Assembly: GCF_028640845.1 (NCBI RefSeq)
Contig: NC_080548.1
Location: forward strand, 5,636,314 to 5,700,313
From: Ahaetulla prasina
Lineage: Eukaryota; Chordata; Lepidosauria; Squamata; Colubridae
Length of the DNA: 64,000 bases
Direction: 5' to 3'
The translations under genes were made by a program, and so were the position numbers. The notes under the pieces are model-generated. The model was not told the origin of the DNA. It did not search any database and saw only the letters and a program-made list of their open reading frames with translations. Shown here one piece after another: positions 29,904-39,985 of this stretch. How positions within the stretch are numbered: the stretch's first letter is position 1; each line of letters begins with the position of its first letter.

Positions 29904-31445
29904 CTACTCCCGTAGACCTTGTAGGAGTCGTTCCATTAGGTTTTGGAATAATCCGGGGGCTACACTAACTCTGAATTGAAGTCGACTGCATTTAAAAGCA
30001 CCCCGATGTGTGACAATTGTCTGCGCTTCGGCCGTTTCGCCGTCAACTGGTAATTGTTGGTAGGCTTGGGCCAGATCGAGTTTGGCGAAAACCTGTCCTT
30101 GTCCTAACGAGTGCAGCAAATGTTGCACTATGGGAATGGGGTAAGCACTCTTTTGCAATGCTTTGTTGAGCGTTACCTTATAGTCAGCGCAAATCCGGAC
30201 TGATCCATCCGGCTTGACTGGGGTCACTATTGGTGTCTCCCATTTTGCATGGTCGACGGGGATTAGTATTCCCTGGCTTACTAATTTGTCTAGTTCCCTG
30301 TCAATCTTGGGTTTTAGGGCGAACGGGACCCTCCTAGCTTTTAATCTAATGGGAGCCACCTGGGGGTCCAAATTGAATGAAATGGGGGTCCCCACGTACT
30401 TGCCCAGGCAGTCTTGGAAAACATCCTCGAATTCTCTCAACAATTCGTCCTTCAGGTTGACTCCGCTTCTGTGAACCCCGGTTACTTCCATGCCCAAGGC
30501 TCTGAACCAGTCCAGACCTAGCAAGCTGGGCAGGTTTCCATCTACGATGGTGATTGGCAGTGTTTTCTTGAATTTTCCATATTTCACTCTGACGGACGTG
30601 ACCCCTCGACCAGGGATTCGGTTCCCCTGGTAGTCTTGCACTCTCAGCTTTTGGGGTTGCAGCTGGTGTTTCGCGACGTCTGGCAGGTCCCTTGCGATTG
30701 TGTCCCAAGACATAATCATGATTGATGAGCCGGTATCCACCTCCATTTTACACTGCACTCCTTCGATGAGTGTCTTGGTGAATATCTTCTTCTCTAGCCG
30801 TGTCGATGCGTGGCCCACTCTCACAGTGGTCTGATTCAACTTCGCGCCCGTTTTGAACTGACCAATCCCTGGCCGCTTCGTGGATCCGGCGCCCTGTTGA
30901 TTGGCCGGTTTGAATCTTGGGCGGGAAGGTTGAGAGGCTCGGCAGGCCTGAGCTATGTCTCCTTTCTTTTCACACCGCCGAAAAATTGCATCTTTGAACC
31001 TGCAATTCTGTCGTTGGTGTTGGCCTCCGCAACTCACGCACTTGTCCCGGTCGCCTCTCACCGGCCTCCCGGTGTGGAAGACCTCTTCCTCTTCTTCACC
31101 GTCCGATTCGGCATGGATTTCTTCACCGTGGACTGGCGTTGCTTTCGCCACGGCATTTGGCGTGTTAGGCTTTTGTAAGGTTTCCGCCGCTTTGGTGGAC
31201 ATCTCGTGTGCCCTGGCCTCATCCAGGGCTATCGACAGGGTTAGGTTGCTTTTCGACAGCCGCCGCCTCTGTAGTCGGATGTCCCTGACCCCACAAATGA
31301 GTTGTTCTAATAGAGAGTCCTCCAAGTCTCTATACTCACAGTGGTTTGCGGCTTTCCTTAACGCGGCCATGTACACGCTTATCGATTCACCCTCTCGCTG
31401 AACTCTTTGCCTCAACTCGAACCATTGTACAAACTTCAATGGCAC
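29904..31445 (-). CDS. Gypsy gag C-terminus, protease and RT N-terminus (513 codons open)
   Basis: Open from the middle of Gag (KFVQWFELRQRVQ), through two Cys-rich knuckles, to protease and RT. The first knuckle is CVSCGGQHQRQNC. The second, RRCEKKGDIAQAC, has lost its first Cys and its His. The protease active site VDTGSSIMIMSWD is intact. RT shows RICADYKVTLNKAL and FAKLDLAQAYQQLPVD. The frame ends a few codons before the catalytic box, where one base is missing. Beyond it the box reads FND where Ty3/Gypsy enzymes have F/YxDD, so one metal-binding Asp is replaced. Gag and Pol appear to share one frame here. Confidence 0.88.
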   Translation of the reverse strand: MPLKFVQWFELRQRVQREGESISVYMAALRKAANHCEYRDLEDSLLEQLICGVRDIRLQRRRLSKSNLTLSIALDEARAHEMSTKAAETLQKPNTPNAVAKATPVHGEEIHAESDGEEEEEVFHTGRPVRGDRDKCVSCGGQHQRQNCRFKDAIFRRCEKKGDIAQACRASQPSRPRFKPANQQGAGSTKRPGIGQFKTGAKLNQTTVRVGHASTRLEKKIFTKTLIEGVQCKMEVDTGSSIMIMSWDTIARDLPDVAKHQLQPQKLRVQDYQGNRIPGRGVTSVRVKYGKFKKTLPITIVDGNLPSLLGLDWFRALGMEVTGVHRSGVNLKDELLREFEDVFQDCLGKYVGTPISFNLDPQVAPIRLKARRVPFALKPKIDRELDKLVSQGILIPVDHAKWETPIVTPVKPDGSVRICADYKVTLNKALQKSAYPIPIVQHLLHSLGQGQVFAKLDLAQAYQQLPVDGETAEAQTIVTHRGAFKCSRLQFRVSVAPGLFQNLMERLLQGLRE

Positions 31446-31460
31446 CGGTGCATAGTGTGC

Positions 31461-31697
31461 TCATAGTGTCATCTGTAGCGTTTGCCATGGCACCGACTGT
31501 ACCGGTGTTGGTTCCGACAGCGATTCGGCGGTATCAAAGACTTCTGGCCCACAGTGGCTCAGGAAGTAGGCTCGCTTTCGATTATCCAATAGTCCTTGCA
31601 GTTCGTTAGCTTCGAGGAAACACTCGAAACGAGCCATGTACGACCCCCATTTCTCCTTGGCTGGGTCAAATGGCACTGGCGGCATATAGCTAGACAT
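31461..31697 (-). pseudogene. Gypsy gag N-terminus (78 codons)
   Basis: Begins near the presumed Gag start (MSSYMPPVPFDPAKEKWGSYMARFE) and runs to SVPWQTLQMTL. It parallels the Gag start of the dimer (EKWGTYMTRFESFLEANEL). A small frameshift at about 31455 separates it from the long frame that follows. The leader between it and the primer-binding site is about 85 bp. Confidence 0.85.
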
Positions 31698-31781
31698 CGC
31701 TATGTATCCGCCCTTGATACTGGCTGGGTTTGAAGTTACGTTGCTCCTTCAGTTCTTTTCCTAGTCTCACTGCCTTCAATA

Positions 31782-31798
31782 TCCCACCTTCGTCGCCA
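31782..31798 (-). promoter_or_regulatory. Primer-binding site of the younger Gypsy
   Basis: The minus strand reads TGGCGACGAAGGTGGGA next to the LTR, the same as in the dimer. Confidence 0.75.
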
Positions 31799-31799
31799 A

Positions 31800-31986
31800 T
31801 GTTAAGTTCGGGCAATGAAGAGGCAGGAGACGATACAAGTGACAACAGCTCTTTGGTTTATTGTGATCCCAGCAAAAACCAACAGGCAAAATTCCTCTTT
31901 AAATAGTGTTTTGGCTGAGGCATCAGCCAATCAGCAACATGCAATTTCCCGCCCAAATTTCCCTCCTGAAATTCAAATATATTACA
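31800..31986 (-). repeat. Gypsy 5' LTR
   Basis: 187 bp. On the minus strand GCTGATTGGCTGATG precedes CACTATTTAAAGAGG, giving a CCAAT-type box and a weak TATA. AGCTG follows at 31987-31991. Confidence 0.92.
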
Positions 31987-31991
31987 AGCTG

Positions 31992-32830
31992 GGTTAAGTT
32001 CCACTTTGCTTGAGGGAGGTGGGAGGGGGGTACATAGCTTCCCATTTCCAAACGTTCAAAACTCTCCGGGAGCCCTGTTAGGGACTGGGATCTCATGGGG
32101 GGTGGGAGACTCCATTCCCTTGAATCCCCAGATCCCACAGCTTTTCCTGCTCTCCACTGGGCTTGGAAGGTAGGGGGTGGAGACTTCGCTAGGCAGGGAT
32201 TTGCATGCTCCTCCGGAGATCTAACCTCTGGTCCCTTTTCAGGCATCAGGTTAAACTGGCAACTTTTCCAGGAATCCGATCCCTCGGGCTGGTTTCCAAG
32301 CTCTCGAGCCAGTCCTGCTGCCTCGAGGCCAAGTACCACTTCTGATGGAGAGAATCTGGTGTCGATAAATCCCTGAGCGTCTGTGCTCTGCCCCCTCCCT
32401 TCCATCTTCGCTGAGTCTTTGCACCACCCAAGGCTTTTGGTGGATGCTGGGGCCCAGCATCCACCCAAGGCTTTTGGTGGGTGCTGGGGCCCAGCACCCC
32501 TGACGGCCCCACTTGGGGTGCCGCTATGATTTGGATTATTGTCAGCATTCCAGAAAACCCTTCTTGCAGAAAAGACTCCGAAGCAAACATCTTTCAAAAT
32601 TCTTTTACTAGCATAGGTAATCTGGCACAGTTGGTGGAAATCCGAATCTGGGGATCCGGGTTCCTCCCTCAGTAATACAAACTCCAAAATCTCCACCCTC
32701 ATGACCCCTCTGCCTATCACATGCTACAATCTTCAACTGTCCTATCTCAAGACATCACTCTGGCCACTCCTTCTCCAGATGCAAGCTCAGCCTGATCTTG
32801 ACTGGCAGGAAGGATGTTGTTATGTCTAAT
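31992..32830 (-). mobile_element. Older Sushi-like Gypsy, 5' part (tentative)
   Basis: Sequence to the right of the younger insertion should be the upstream part of the same older element. The minus strand has an open but compositionally odd frame (32720-31923) with no domain. Near 32510-32530 it shows CGGCACCCCAAGTGGGGC, which looks like a primer-binding site next to an LTR end, but I could not delimit the LTR. Confidence 0.35.
32428..32500. repeat. Tandem duplication, ~36 bp x 2
   Basis: CCACCCAAGGCTTTTGGTGG plus TGCTGGGGCCCAGCA repeats twice. The inner GCTGGGGCCCAGC is itself palindromic. Confidence 0.85.
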
Positions 32831-33804
32831 AGCTCCTTGTACCACCACCACTCCTAGTTTCCCACACAGAAAAAATGGCTTCCAAAGCTGACACTTCTCT
32901 CCTCTGCCAAATTCCTGTATCTAACACATAGTGGTTTTGGCATTGCTTGATCTCCTTGCCAAAAACTTTTCACTTGCTCATTTAATCTTACAAATTTAAG
33001 AGGAAAAACAGAATGAAAAAAAAGTTGACAATTCTTTATGGCAAAGCATCAGAAATCAGAGGGGGTTACCAAGTGGGCTGCAAAGCCCTGTCCACCCCCT
33101 GAGGATTGAAAACATCTCCCACTTTCTTCTCCCATTTTGTTCTTTACATTGTGGGCAGCCTGTGAAATGTACCTGGAATTTGGCATTTTGGAGACCCCTG
33201 CTGTCTGCAGCAGACATCTTGTTCATGTTTCCAGAGTGGCTGAAGAAATAATATAATTTATTGATGCCTTTTATTTCCCTGCTGGTACTGCATAGGCATA
33301 AATCTGCATGTGTCTCATTTTTTCCCTTTCAATCTCTTTTTTGTCTCTGCTCTGGCTTGCCCCATCTCCCTCTTTCTGGTTTCTCTTATCTGGTTTCCTG
33401 TATCTCCCTGCCCACCTTTTCTTTTTCTCTCTCTTTCACACACCTGCTTGCAGAAGGAGAAATGCCACACATGTCAGCCTGTTTACAGATGAAATTTTCT
33501 TTCATTGATTGACAGCTATGAAGGACAATTGAATCTTCCTCTTTATGGAGGCAACAGAGGAGAAGGAGGAAACATCCATTAGGAACATGAAAAGGCTTAG
33601 TGGAGGCTGAGTTGAAGGCCTGGAGTGACTTCAGTAAGATCATAGTAATGGTGCATCCTTTATAAGAAAGACCCACCAAGGAGACCTCCTGGAGGAAAAG
33701 AGAGTCCCCTCTCAATCATGGAAGTCTCATCTCAACAAGTGCCCAGAAGAACTCAAAAGTGAAGGAAATACATTCTTTTACATAAGCATATGCTGGTGAA
33801 GAAG
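32831..33804. other. No recognised feature
   Basis: Unassigned. A pyrimidine-rich stretch at 33310-33440 produces three overlapping plus-strand frames that share composition only. Confidence 0.45.
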
Positions 33805-34236
33805 TCATAAAAGGAGACTCTAGAAAGAGTGCAGGGAAGAGCAACAAAGATGATTAGGGGACTGGAGGCTAAAACATATGAAGAACGTTGCAGGAAATGG
33901 GTATGTCTAGTTTAATGAAAAGAAGGACTGGGGTGACATGATAGCAGTGTTCCAATATCTCAGGGGCTCTATAAAGAAGAGGGAATCAAGCTATTCTCCA
34001 AAGCACCTGAGGGTAGGACAAAAAGCAATAGATGGAAACTAATTGAGGAGAGAAGCAACTTAGAACTAAGGAGAAATTTCCTGACCGAATCAGTGGAACA
34101 ACTTGTTTCCAGAACTTGTGAATGCTCCAACACTGGAACATTTAAACATTTGTCTGAAGTGGTGTAGGGTTTCCTGCCTAGGCAGGGGGTTGGACTAGAA
34201 GATCTCCAAGGTGCCTTCCAACCCTGTTATTCTAAG
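33805..34236 (+). mobile_element. CR1 LINE 3' end
   Basis: Encodes, with frameshifts, ERVQGRATKMIRGLEAKTYE, a LFQYL-like block and the KLIEERSNLELRRNFLT segment of the CR1 ORF2 C-terminus. The 3' UTR reads TAGGGTTTCCTGCCTAGGC...GATCTCCAAGGTGCCTTCCAAC. It is 5'-truncated and very close to the 3' part of the copy at 59412-61346. Confidence 0.88.
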
Positions 34237-34312
34237 ATGACAGCTTCTACCAAATGATCAAAGCCTGCACCTCTGATATGTAGACTGTATGAAAAACCCC
34301 ATGCTCTTGCCT

Positions 34313-34407
34313 TCCTTCCTTCCTTCCTTCCTTCCTTCCTTCCTTCCTTCCTTCCTTCCTTCCTTCCTTCCTTCCCTCCCTCCCTCCCTCCCTCCCTCCC
34401 TCCCTCC
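34313..34407. repeat. (TTCC)n then (CCCT)n microsatellite
   Basis: About 60 bp of TTCC units passing into about 34 bp of CCCT units. Frames of repeating KEGR/GGRE through it are artefacts. Confidence 0.97.
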
Positions 34408-34776
34408 TGCATTATGAGTAATTTTTACCTGCCTTTTCCTCTCTGGACTTCTTGGCCCTGACATGAGTGGTGGATTACTCTGAGTTTGTCTTTTCAAGAT
34501 CCAGGGCACTACAGACAGGCTCATTCTTAGCACCTCCTCCCACCTGGCTTTCTGTCTAAGCCTTGGCAGCTTTCCCTGAAGGAAAGCTTCGGGCCTCTTT
34601 TAAGGCAGAAAGCCAACCTTGAAATAAAGTCAATAACCCAGCTGAGAGAAGCAAGTCCCAGATAAGTCCTTGGCCTCAGGAGAGGAGAATCTGGAATAAT
34701 GAGACACCCAGGTAGGACACCTGGAGCAGGTGACAGGGAAATGTTGCCCAACCCAACTATGGGTAGGAAACAGAAC
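34408..34776. other. No recognised feature
   Basis: Unassigned sequence between a microsatellite and a CR1 tail. Confidence 0.4.
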
Positions 34777-35157
34777 AGAATAACAAAGTTGGAATGTACC
34801 TTGGAGTCATCCAGTCCAACCCGCTGCTCAAGCAGGAGCCCCTATATTCTCTTAGACAAATGGCTGTCCAATCTCTTCTTAAAAGCCTCCAGTGATGGAG
34901 AACTTACAACTTTTGAAGGCAAATCGTTCCACTGGTTGATTGTTCTTACTGTCAGGAAATTTCTCCTTAGTTCTAGGTTGGCTCTCTCCTTTATTAATTT
35001 CCATCCATCATTTCTTATATTGCCTTCTGTTGCTTTGGAAAATAGGCTGATCTTCTCTTTGTGGCAGCCCCTCAAATATTGGAACACTGTGATCATGCCA
35101 CCCCTAGTCCTTCTTTTCATTAGTGGACATACCCAATTCCTGCAATCCTTCATATGT
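34777..35157 (-). mobile_element. CR1 LINE 3' end, minus strand
   Basis: The frame 35153-34842 (103 codons) gives MKRRTRGGMITVFQYLRGC, KLIKERANLELRRNFLTVRTINQWNDLP and SLEAFKKRLDSHLSKR, the CR1 ORF2 C-terminus. A diverged tail with GGACTGGATGACTCC follows. It faces the plus-strand CR1 end at 33805-34236. Confidence 0.87.
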
Positions 35158-35685
35158 AAGTATAATAAAGCAAGGAGTCCAGGTCTAGCTTGTACTCAAA
35201 TGGGGAACCAGGATTCTAAGCTAGACCAATGAAGGTAATGGCAAACTTCTTCCTTCTGTTGTCAAGAAAACACCAGAATGTATCCTATTTTCACATAGGT
35301 AGCAGAGTCAGATAGGTGGCATAGGTGGCACTACTGTGTGATTGAAATCTTGACCCTTTTTATGTATAGTCGCAGCTGATGTGTCATCTTCTCATCATGG
35401 AATATATCCAGTTTTGCCCAGATCAATGGAGCGAGGCTTGAGGTTTGGTCCTGGCAGAATTGGATCAATTCCACAGGAGTGTTTGCATAACTTGGAAAGA
35501 AGTGCATAACTTCAAGATGTGCCCTAGAATTTGATTTCCCAAGATACCAGCTGACTCCAGTTTCAGCTAAAAAGCATGCATTGGGTCCTATCTGACAAAG
35601 GGCAGGAAATGGAAACTTATGCACTTAGATAGGAAAGAAGAGATGCAGAGGGTCAAGACAGGTGGCGTCAGGATGGCATCAGCAG
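35158..35685. other. No recognised feature
   Basis: Includes ACCAATGAAGGTAATGGCAAAC (about 35223), a motif I associate with dispersed repeats but cannot name. The rest is unassigned. Confidence 0.35.
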
Positions 35686-35830
35686 TCCTTGGGAAAAGGA
35701 TTTGAGAGTTCTGGTAGACTTCAGATTAAACATGAACCAGTAGTGTGTTGCTGCAGCAAAAAGAATAAATGTTATCCTGCGTTGAAACAAAGGGTTGTAA
35801 AGTTTGACAGTCATGGGACATGATGGTTCC
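35686..35830 (+). mobile_element. CR1 LINE internal fragment
   Basis: Translates in part as LRVLVDFRLNMNQ then CVAAAKRINVILR, the block that follows the FADD motif in CR1 RT (compare [25 protein letters not shown] at about 60670). Contains an in-frame stop. Confidence 0.65.
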
Positions 35831-35904
35831 ACCTGATACTACACCAAATAAAACCTCTGCACAGGTAGAGCAAATTATGCAACAATTCTCAAAAGCAGAC
35901 ACCT

Positions 35905-35952
35905 CTCTCTCTCCCCCCCCCCTCCCTCCTTCTCTTTCTCTCTCTCTCTCCA
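35905..35952. repeat. Pyrimidine-rich (CT)n tract
   Basis: CTCTCTCT, C10, CCTCCTT and CTCTCTCT runs. Confidence 0.9.
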
Positions 35953-36015
35953 CCACTCATGTCAGGACCAAGAAGTCCAGAGAGGAAAAGGTAGATAGAA
36001 ACTACTTAGAATTTG

Positions 36016-36115
36016 GGAGGGAGGAAGGGAGGGAGGGAGGGAGGGAGGGAGGGAGGAAGGAAGGAAGGAAGGAAGGAAGGAAGGAAGGAAGGAAGGAAGG
36101 AAGGAAGGAAGGAAG
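36016..36115. repeat. (GGGA)n then (GGAA)n microsatellite
   Basis: Purine-only strand about 100 bp long, the mirror type of 34313-34407. Confidence 0.97.
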
Positions 36116-36146
36116 TGACTGTGACTGTGACTGTGACTGTGACTGA
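36114..36146. repeat. (GTGACT)n hexanucleotide repeat
   Basis: Five units of TGACTG directly joined to the (GGAA)n array. Confidence 0.93.
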
Positions 36147-36554
36147 AAAAGCCCCAGGAAATGAGGTTCCTCACTATTTAATATCATTAATTTAATTGGG
36201 ATTAAACTAAGAGGGGCTGCCACCTGCTGAAGAGAAGATTATGAAAATAAGGATAGTTCACACACACCCTTGGCTATCTTGTCTTTAAACAAGCAGAAGC
36301 AAGTCTCTTCCTCAAGAGAATTGGAGCAAAATGCTGCTTTTGCTGTAGAAGAAACTTCAGAAATATATATATATCACTTCATGAAATCATAGGAGAACTT
36401 TTAAGGGGAAAAAAGCATAGGCCCTTTTTAACCAGGGATTGAATTTAAAGATTTTTCTTTTTAACCAAGGATCGGTCTTAAAGTAGAGAAAGTTTTGAGC
36501 TCCTCTTTAGGGAGACCAAAACTGGGACCAGAATTTCAATTGCTCATCAAGGTG
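36147..36554. other. No recognised feature
   Basis: Unassigned AT-rich sequence. Confidence 0.4.
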
Positions 36555-36655
36555 GTTGAATAGAATAGAATAGAATAGAATAGAATAGAATAGAATAGAA
36601 TAGAATAGAATAGAATAGAATAGAATAGAATAGAATAGAATAGAATAGAATAGAA
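36555..36655. repeat. (AATAG)n microsatellite, ~20 units
   Basis: An uninterrupted GAATA pentamer array. AATAG arrays at the tails of CR1-like LINEs are a recognised trait of snake genomes. Confidence 0.97.
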
Positions 36656-36985
36656 TTTTATTGGCCAAGTGTGATTGGACACAGAAGGAATTTGTCTTGG
36701 TATACGCTCTCAGTGTACATGAAAGAAAAGATACATTCGTCAAGAATCATAAGGTACAACACTTAATGATAGTCATAGGGAACAAATAATTAATCAAATC
36801 ATATTAGGAAACAATTTTAAGGATACCAGCAACAAAGTTACAGTCATACAGTCATAAGTGGGAGGAGATGGGTGATAGGAACAATGACAAGATTAATAGT
36901 AGTGCAGACTTAGTAAATTGTTTGACAGTGTTGAGGGAATTATATTTTTAGCAGTGATGGCATTCGGGGAAAAAAGACTCAGGTG
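36656..36985 (-). mobile_element. LINE-derived block attached to (AATAG)n
   Basis: Reads TTTTATTGGCCAAGTGTGATTGG...AAGGTACAACACTTAATG next to the pentamer array, and shares this with 25501-25625 in reverse. The far side (GTGTTGAGGGAATTATATTTTTAGC) is typical of the same dispersed family. No coding frame is readable. Confidence 0.6.
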
Positions 36986-37016
36986 AGTCTCACCTGATTT
37001 CATTACCTTTTTTTCT

Positions 37017-37320
37017 TTGCCATGGTTGTTAAGCGAATCACTGTAGCTATTAAGGAAATCACACAGTCCTTAAGTAAATATGGTTTCCCCCACTGACTTT
37101 GTTTCTTGGAAGCTGTCTATGAAGGCCACAAATTCCAATCAGAACCCAGAGCACTTCAACTGTTGTAAATGCATGTTGGTTGCCAATTGCCTGAATATTA
37201 ATCCCGTGATCCTGGGAATGCTTCAACGGTTGTCAGTGCAGGTCCGGTCATGAGTTACTTTTTTCAGCATCACTGTAATTTGAATGGTCACTAAATGAAA
37301 GTAAGTCGAAGACTATCTGT
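37017..37320 (+). mobile_element. TIR (MITE-like) element, diverged copy
   Basis: Shows GGTTGTTAAGCGAATCAC, GATCCTGGGAATGCT and CACTAAATGAAAGTAAGTCGAAGACTATCTGT, matching the right half of 40926-41318. The left end is missing. Confidence 0.7.
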
Positions 37321-38494
37321 ATCCACTATACCCGATGGCTGCTTTTTCAGAAATTCAGCATCGTATTTGTTCATGGTATGCAGGACTCTCCTTTTAAGAT
37401 GGCGCATTTCTTAGGACCCCCCCTCCCCATCTTCCCCAGAAAGAAATGGAGTATTAGCAGGTCTGGCAAATCAGCCCCTTGCAATCTCTTCTCCTTCTAC
37501 CTCTCCCTGCTTGTGAGTGCCTCTAATCTTGCTTTCTGCTGCAGCCAAGAAACGGTTTATTTAGCCACCCCCCACGCAAAGAAGAAGGCACTCAAACTGA
37601 ACTCCTGGAGATCTCTGTTTAATATTGCGTGGTTCAGGGCAGGTAATCTCCTTGTTTTATCTGGAGGGAAATAAAAGTCACTTTTAGGAAGTTCATAAGA
37701 GAGGATTGATGGTGTCGTGACTTATGGTCTCAGATAAAGCTAAAATCCAGACAGGCAAAGCAACGATTTATAGGCAAGCAGTAATTGAGTTAAAAAAGGA
37801 AGAAATAACCCCCCCAAAATATTTCCTCCAAAGCTCTGTTGGTTTGAGAGGTCCTCCAATGTGAAGATCCATCTGGATAGAGCACAATAGAGAATTCAGA
37901 GATTTGAGTCTCTCCCACATCTGAGATTTTTCAATAGTATTTTTTCTTCTAAATTAAAATTTGGTTGCCTTTTGCCTTGAGCAGAAGAGAGTTGTTCCTT
38001 GATGAGCAGCTCCTAGAACAATGAGCAGGTATCAACTCTGCAACCCTGGAGAACTTAATTAATACCTAATAGAAGAGAATATCTACAGTTCAAGGTTGAA
38101 CTGTGGAATCCTTGGTGCTCTCGGAGCTTGGCAATTTGCAAGCATTTTACTATTTGTCTAGGTAATGTTCTATTCTGGCAGGGCAACCTACTGTGCAGAA
38201 ACAGGGAACAAACTCCAGTGATGAAGTTACCTAGTTGGGTAATGAAAGGTCTGCAAACAAACACTCAGAGAACAACAAGGACTCTACTACTTAGTTAAAT
38301 CAATCTGGAAACATCAACACAGCTGGACAAGGTTCAGAGATAGGACTTAACTTTCTTACAGCCCCCTTTGCTGGGTTTTGCTGCTTTCACCAGCAAATAC
38401 AGAGAGGGTCATATTCAGGAATCCTGATGAATTTCGCAGGGAAGGGGTCATATTGATAAGGAGAAGAGAAGCACCAGGCAACACACCACTTTTG
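37321..38494. other. No recognised feature
   Basis: Unassigned. The frame at 37378-37674 (98 codons) has no domain and no supporting splice or start context. Confidence 0.4.
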
Positions 38495-39205
38495 AGAATT
38501 TGAGACCCAGTTTGGTCAAGTGATTAAAGTACTACCATAGAAACCATGAAAGCTGAATGACTGACTTTGGGCCAATCACCAAAGGACCATGAGTTCTGCT
38601 ATCATCTTAGGTATGGAAACCAACTGCGTGGATTTGGGTCAGACACCAGGAGATGGTAGATGATATTAGATGATAAGGTGGTGCAGTGGCTCAGTGGTTA
38701 AGATGCTGGACTTGTCGGCTGGAAAGCCAGCAGCCTGTGTTCAAGACCTGAGTGCCACATGACCAGATGAGCTCCTGTCCTCACTCCAGCTCCTGCCAAC
38801 CTAGCAGTTCGAAAGCATGCAAATGCAAGTAGATAAACAGGTACCACTTCACTGGGAAGGGAAAAATACTCCATGACATCATGCTGGCCACATGGCCATG
38901 GAAACATCTTTGGACAGCGCTGGCTCAATGGCTTTAAAATGGAGATGAGCACTGCCCCCTAAAATCGGCAATGACTAGTGAAATAAAATCCACAGGGACA
39001 CCTTTACCTTTACCAGGAGATGATAGGTTCTAGTCCCACCTAAGACATGGCTGGGAGATTTTGGGCTAGTTACTTTCTCTCAGCCCAAATAATTTCATAG
39101 GGTTGTTGTGGAGAAATTAGGAGGCGGAAGGTGTATGGTATGTGTTCACTACCTTGAGTTATTTATAAAATTAATAAAGGTGGGATAAAGATAAAGAAAT
39201 AAAAA
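38495..39205 (+). mobile_element. MIR-like SINE interrupted by a Sauria SINE
   Basis: Pieces at 38495-38655 and 39012-39205 form a degraded SINE: GACTTTGGGCCAATCACC, then GTTCTAGTCCCACC, CTCTCAGCCCAAATAATTTC, GTTGTTGTGGAGAAATTAGG and the CTTGAGTTATTTATAAAATTAATAAAGG tail. This is the same family as 9071-9312. ACCAGGAGATG at 38645-38655 and 39012-39022 flanks the inserted SINE. Confidence 0.7.
38656..39011 (+). mobile_element. Sauria-type SINE with 11-bp TSD
   Basis: The tRNA-derived head has GTGGCTCAGTGGTTAAGATGC (box A-like) and a GTTCAAGACC (box B-like). The body has CCTAGCAGTTCGAAAGCATGC and GCTGGCCACATGGCCATGG. The tail has GGAGATGAGCACTGCCCCCT...GACACCTTTACCTTTACC, related to BovB LINE 3' ends. 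RNA polymerase III transcription and BovB-type mobilisation are inferred from the family. Confidence 0.82.
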
Positions 39206-39985
39206 ATGCCTATTATTTCTTATCTATAAAATGCTTCTTGGGATAATATCCAGGAAGGTATTTTGGGGCTGAAAATGGATTTCTATCTGTTCCATCTTCC
39301 CAGTATGATACATTTAAGAAAATCCATATTAACCTTGGCTTTGTCATATCATAGATAGCCATGTCATTGCAGAATGGACCATTTTTGAAAAGCACTGCAT
39401 TTGCAGAGACCTGAAATTTCTCTACCATCCTAGAACAGGGCCTGCTACTTTGTACGCACAAGCCATCACTCATAATTTGGGTGTGAGAAATGTATCGGGG
39501 CAGGTCACTTTACATGGAAAGATTGCATGTAGAGAGAAACAATAAAGTCAGGAAATTACATTTGTACAAACAATTCTGGAGCCTGGTGGCTGTGCAAAAG
39601 GAAGCAAAAATAATCTTTATTCGGGAATGAATATTGTGATAAGAAAGTATAAGTAATCCAGTCTATCTACAGTATAGCTTAGAGGTGATGCAGCCTCCAT
39701 TATGAGGCAGAGAGAGAGAAGGAGAAAGAAAGAGAGGGAAGAGGAGGAGACTTAGAGAGAAGACAAAGGACCAGGAACTGGAAAATATCTCTAAGACTAA
39801 GTAAGTGATCGGAAGCATATTGTGTAAAGCATATAAATGTTTCTTAAGCAAAGAAAGAAGACAAAAATGCAGAATCTCTCTTGTCTTTGTGGTGCAGGCA
39901 ATGAATCTTCCAATGACACAGATATTGTGATTGTGAAGTATGTCCAAGACACATATGTCTAAGATAAATGCAAGCTGCATTATAT
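39206..39985. other. No recognised feature
   Basis: Unassigned. A purine-rich GAGAAAGAGAGGG patch at 39710-39760 accounts for some apparent frames. Confidence 0.4.

Larger units (their letters stand above)
27395..31986 (-). mobile_element. Younger Ty3/Gypsy element, complete with LTRs and TSD
   Basis: LTRs at 27395-27581 and 31800-31986 (187 bp each) are flanked by AGCTG at 27390-27394 and 31987-31991. The primer-binding site matches that of the 10471-19376 dimer. The polypurine tract (complement of 27582-27594) is identical to copy 2 of that dimer. Coding order on the minus strand is gag, protease, RT, RNase H, integrase. Amino-acid similarity to the dimer is obvious throughout, but the LTRs differ clearly, so it is a sister subfamily. 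It splits the older Sushi-like element. Confidence 0.92.

Noticed and set aside
34227..34533. Protein with KEGR/GGRE repeats (also 35820-36223)
   Set aside because: Direct translation of tetranucleotide microsatellites.
36507..36743. Protein with repeating LFYSI motif
   Set aside because: Translation of the (AATAG)n array.
37378..37674. 98-codon open frame as a gene
   Set aside because: No recognisable domain, no splice or promoter context, and a length expected by chance.
38686..38760. tRNA gene
   Set aside because: The box A and box B similarity belongs to the head of a Sauria SINE. There is no cloverleaf acceptor pairing or CCA-adjacent end, and a SINE body follows.
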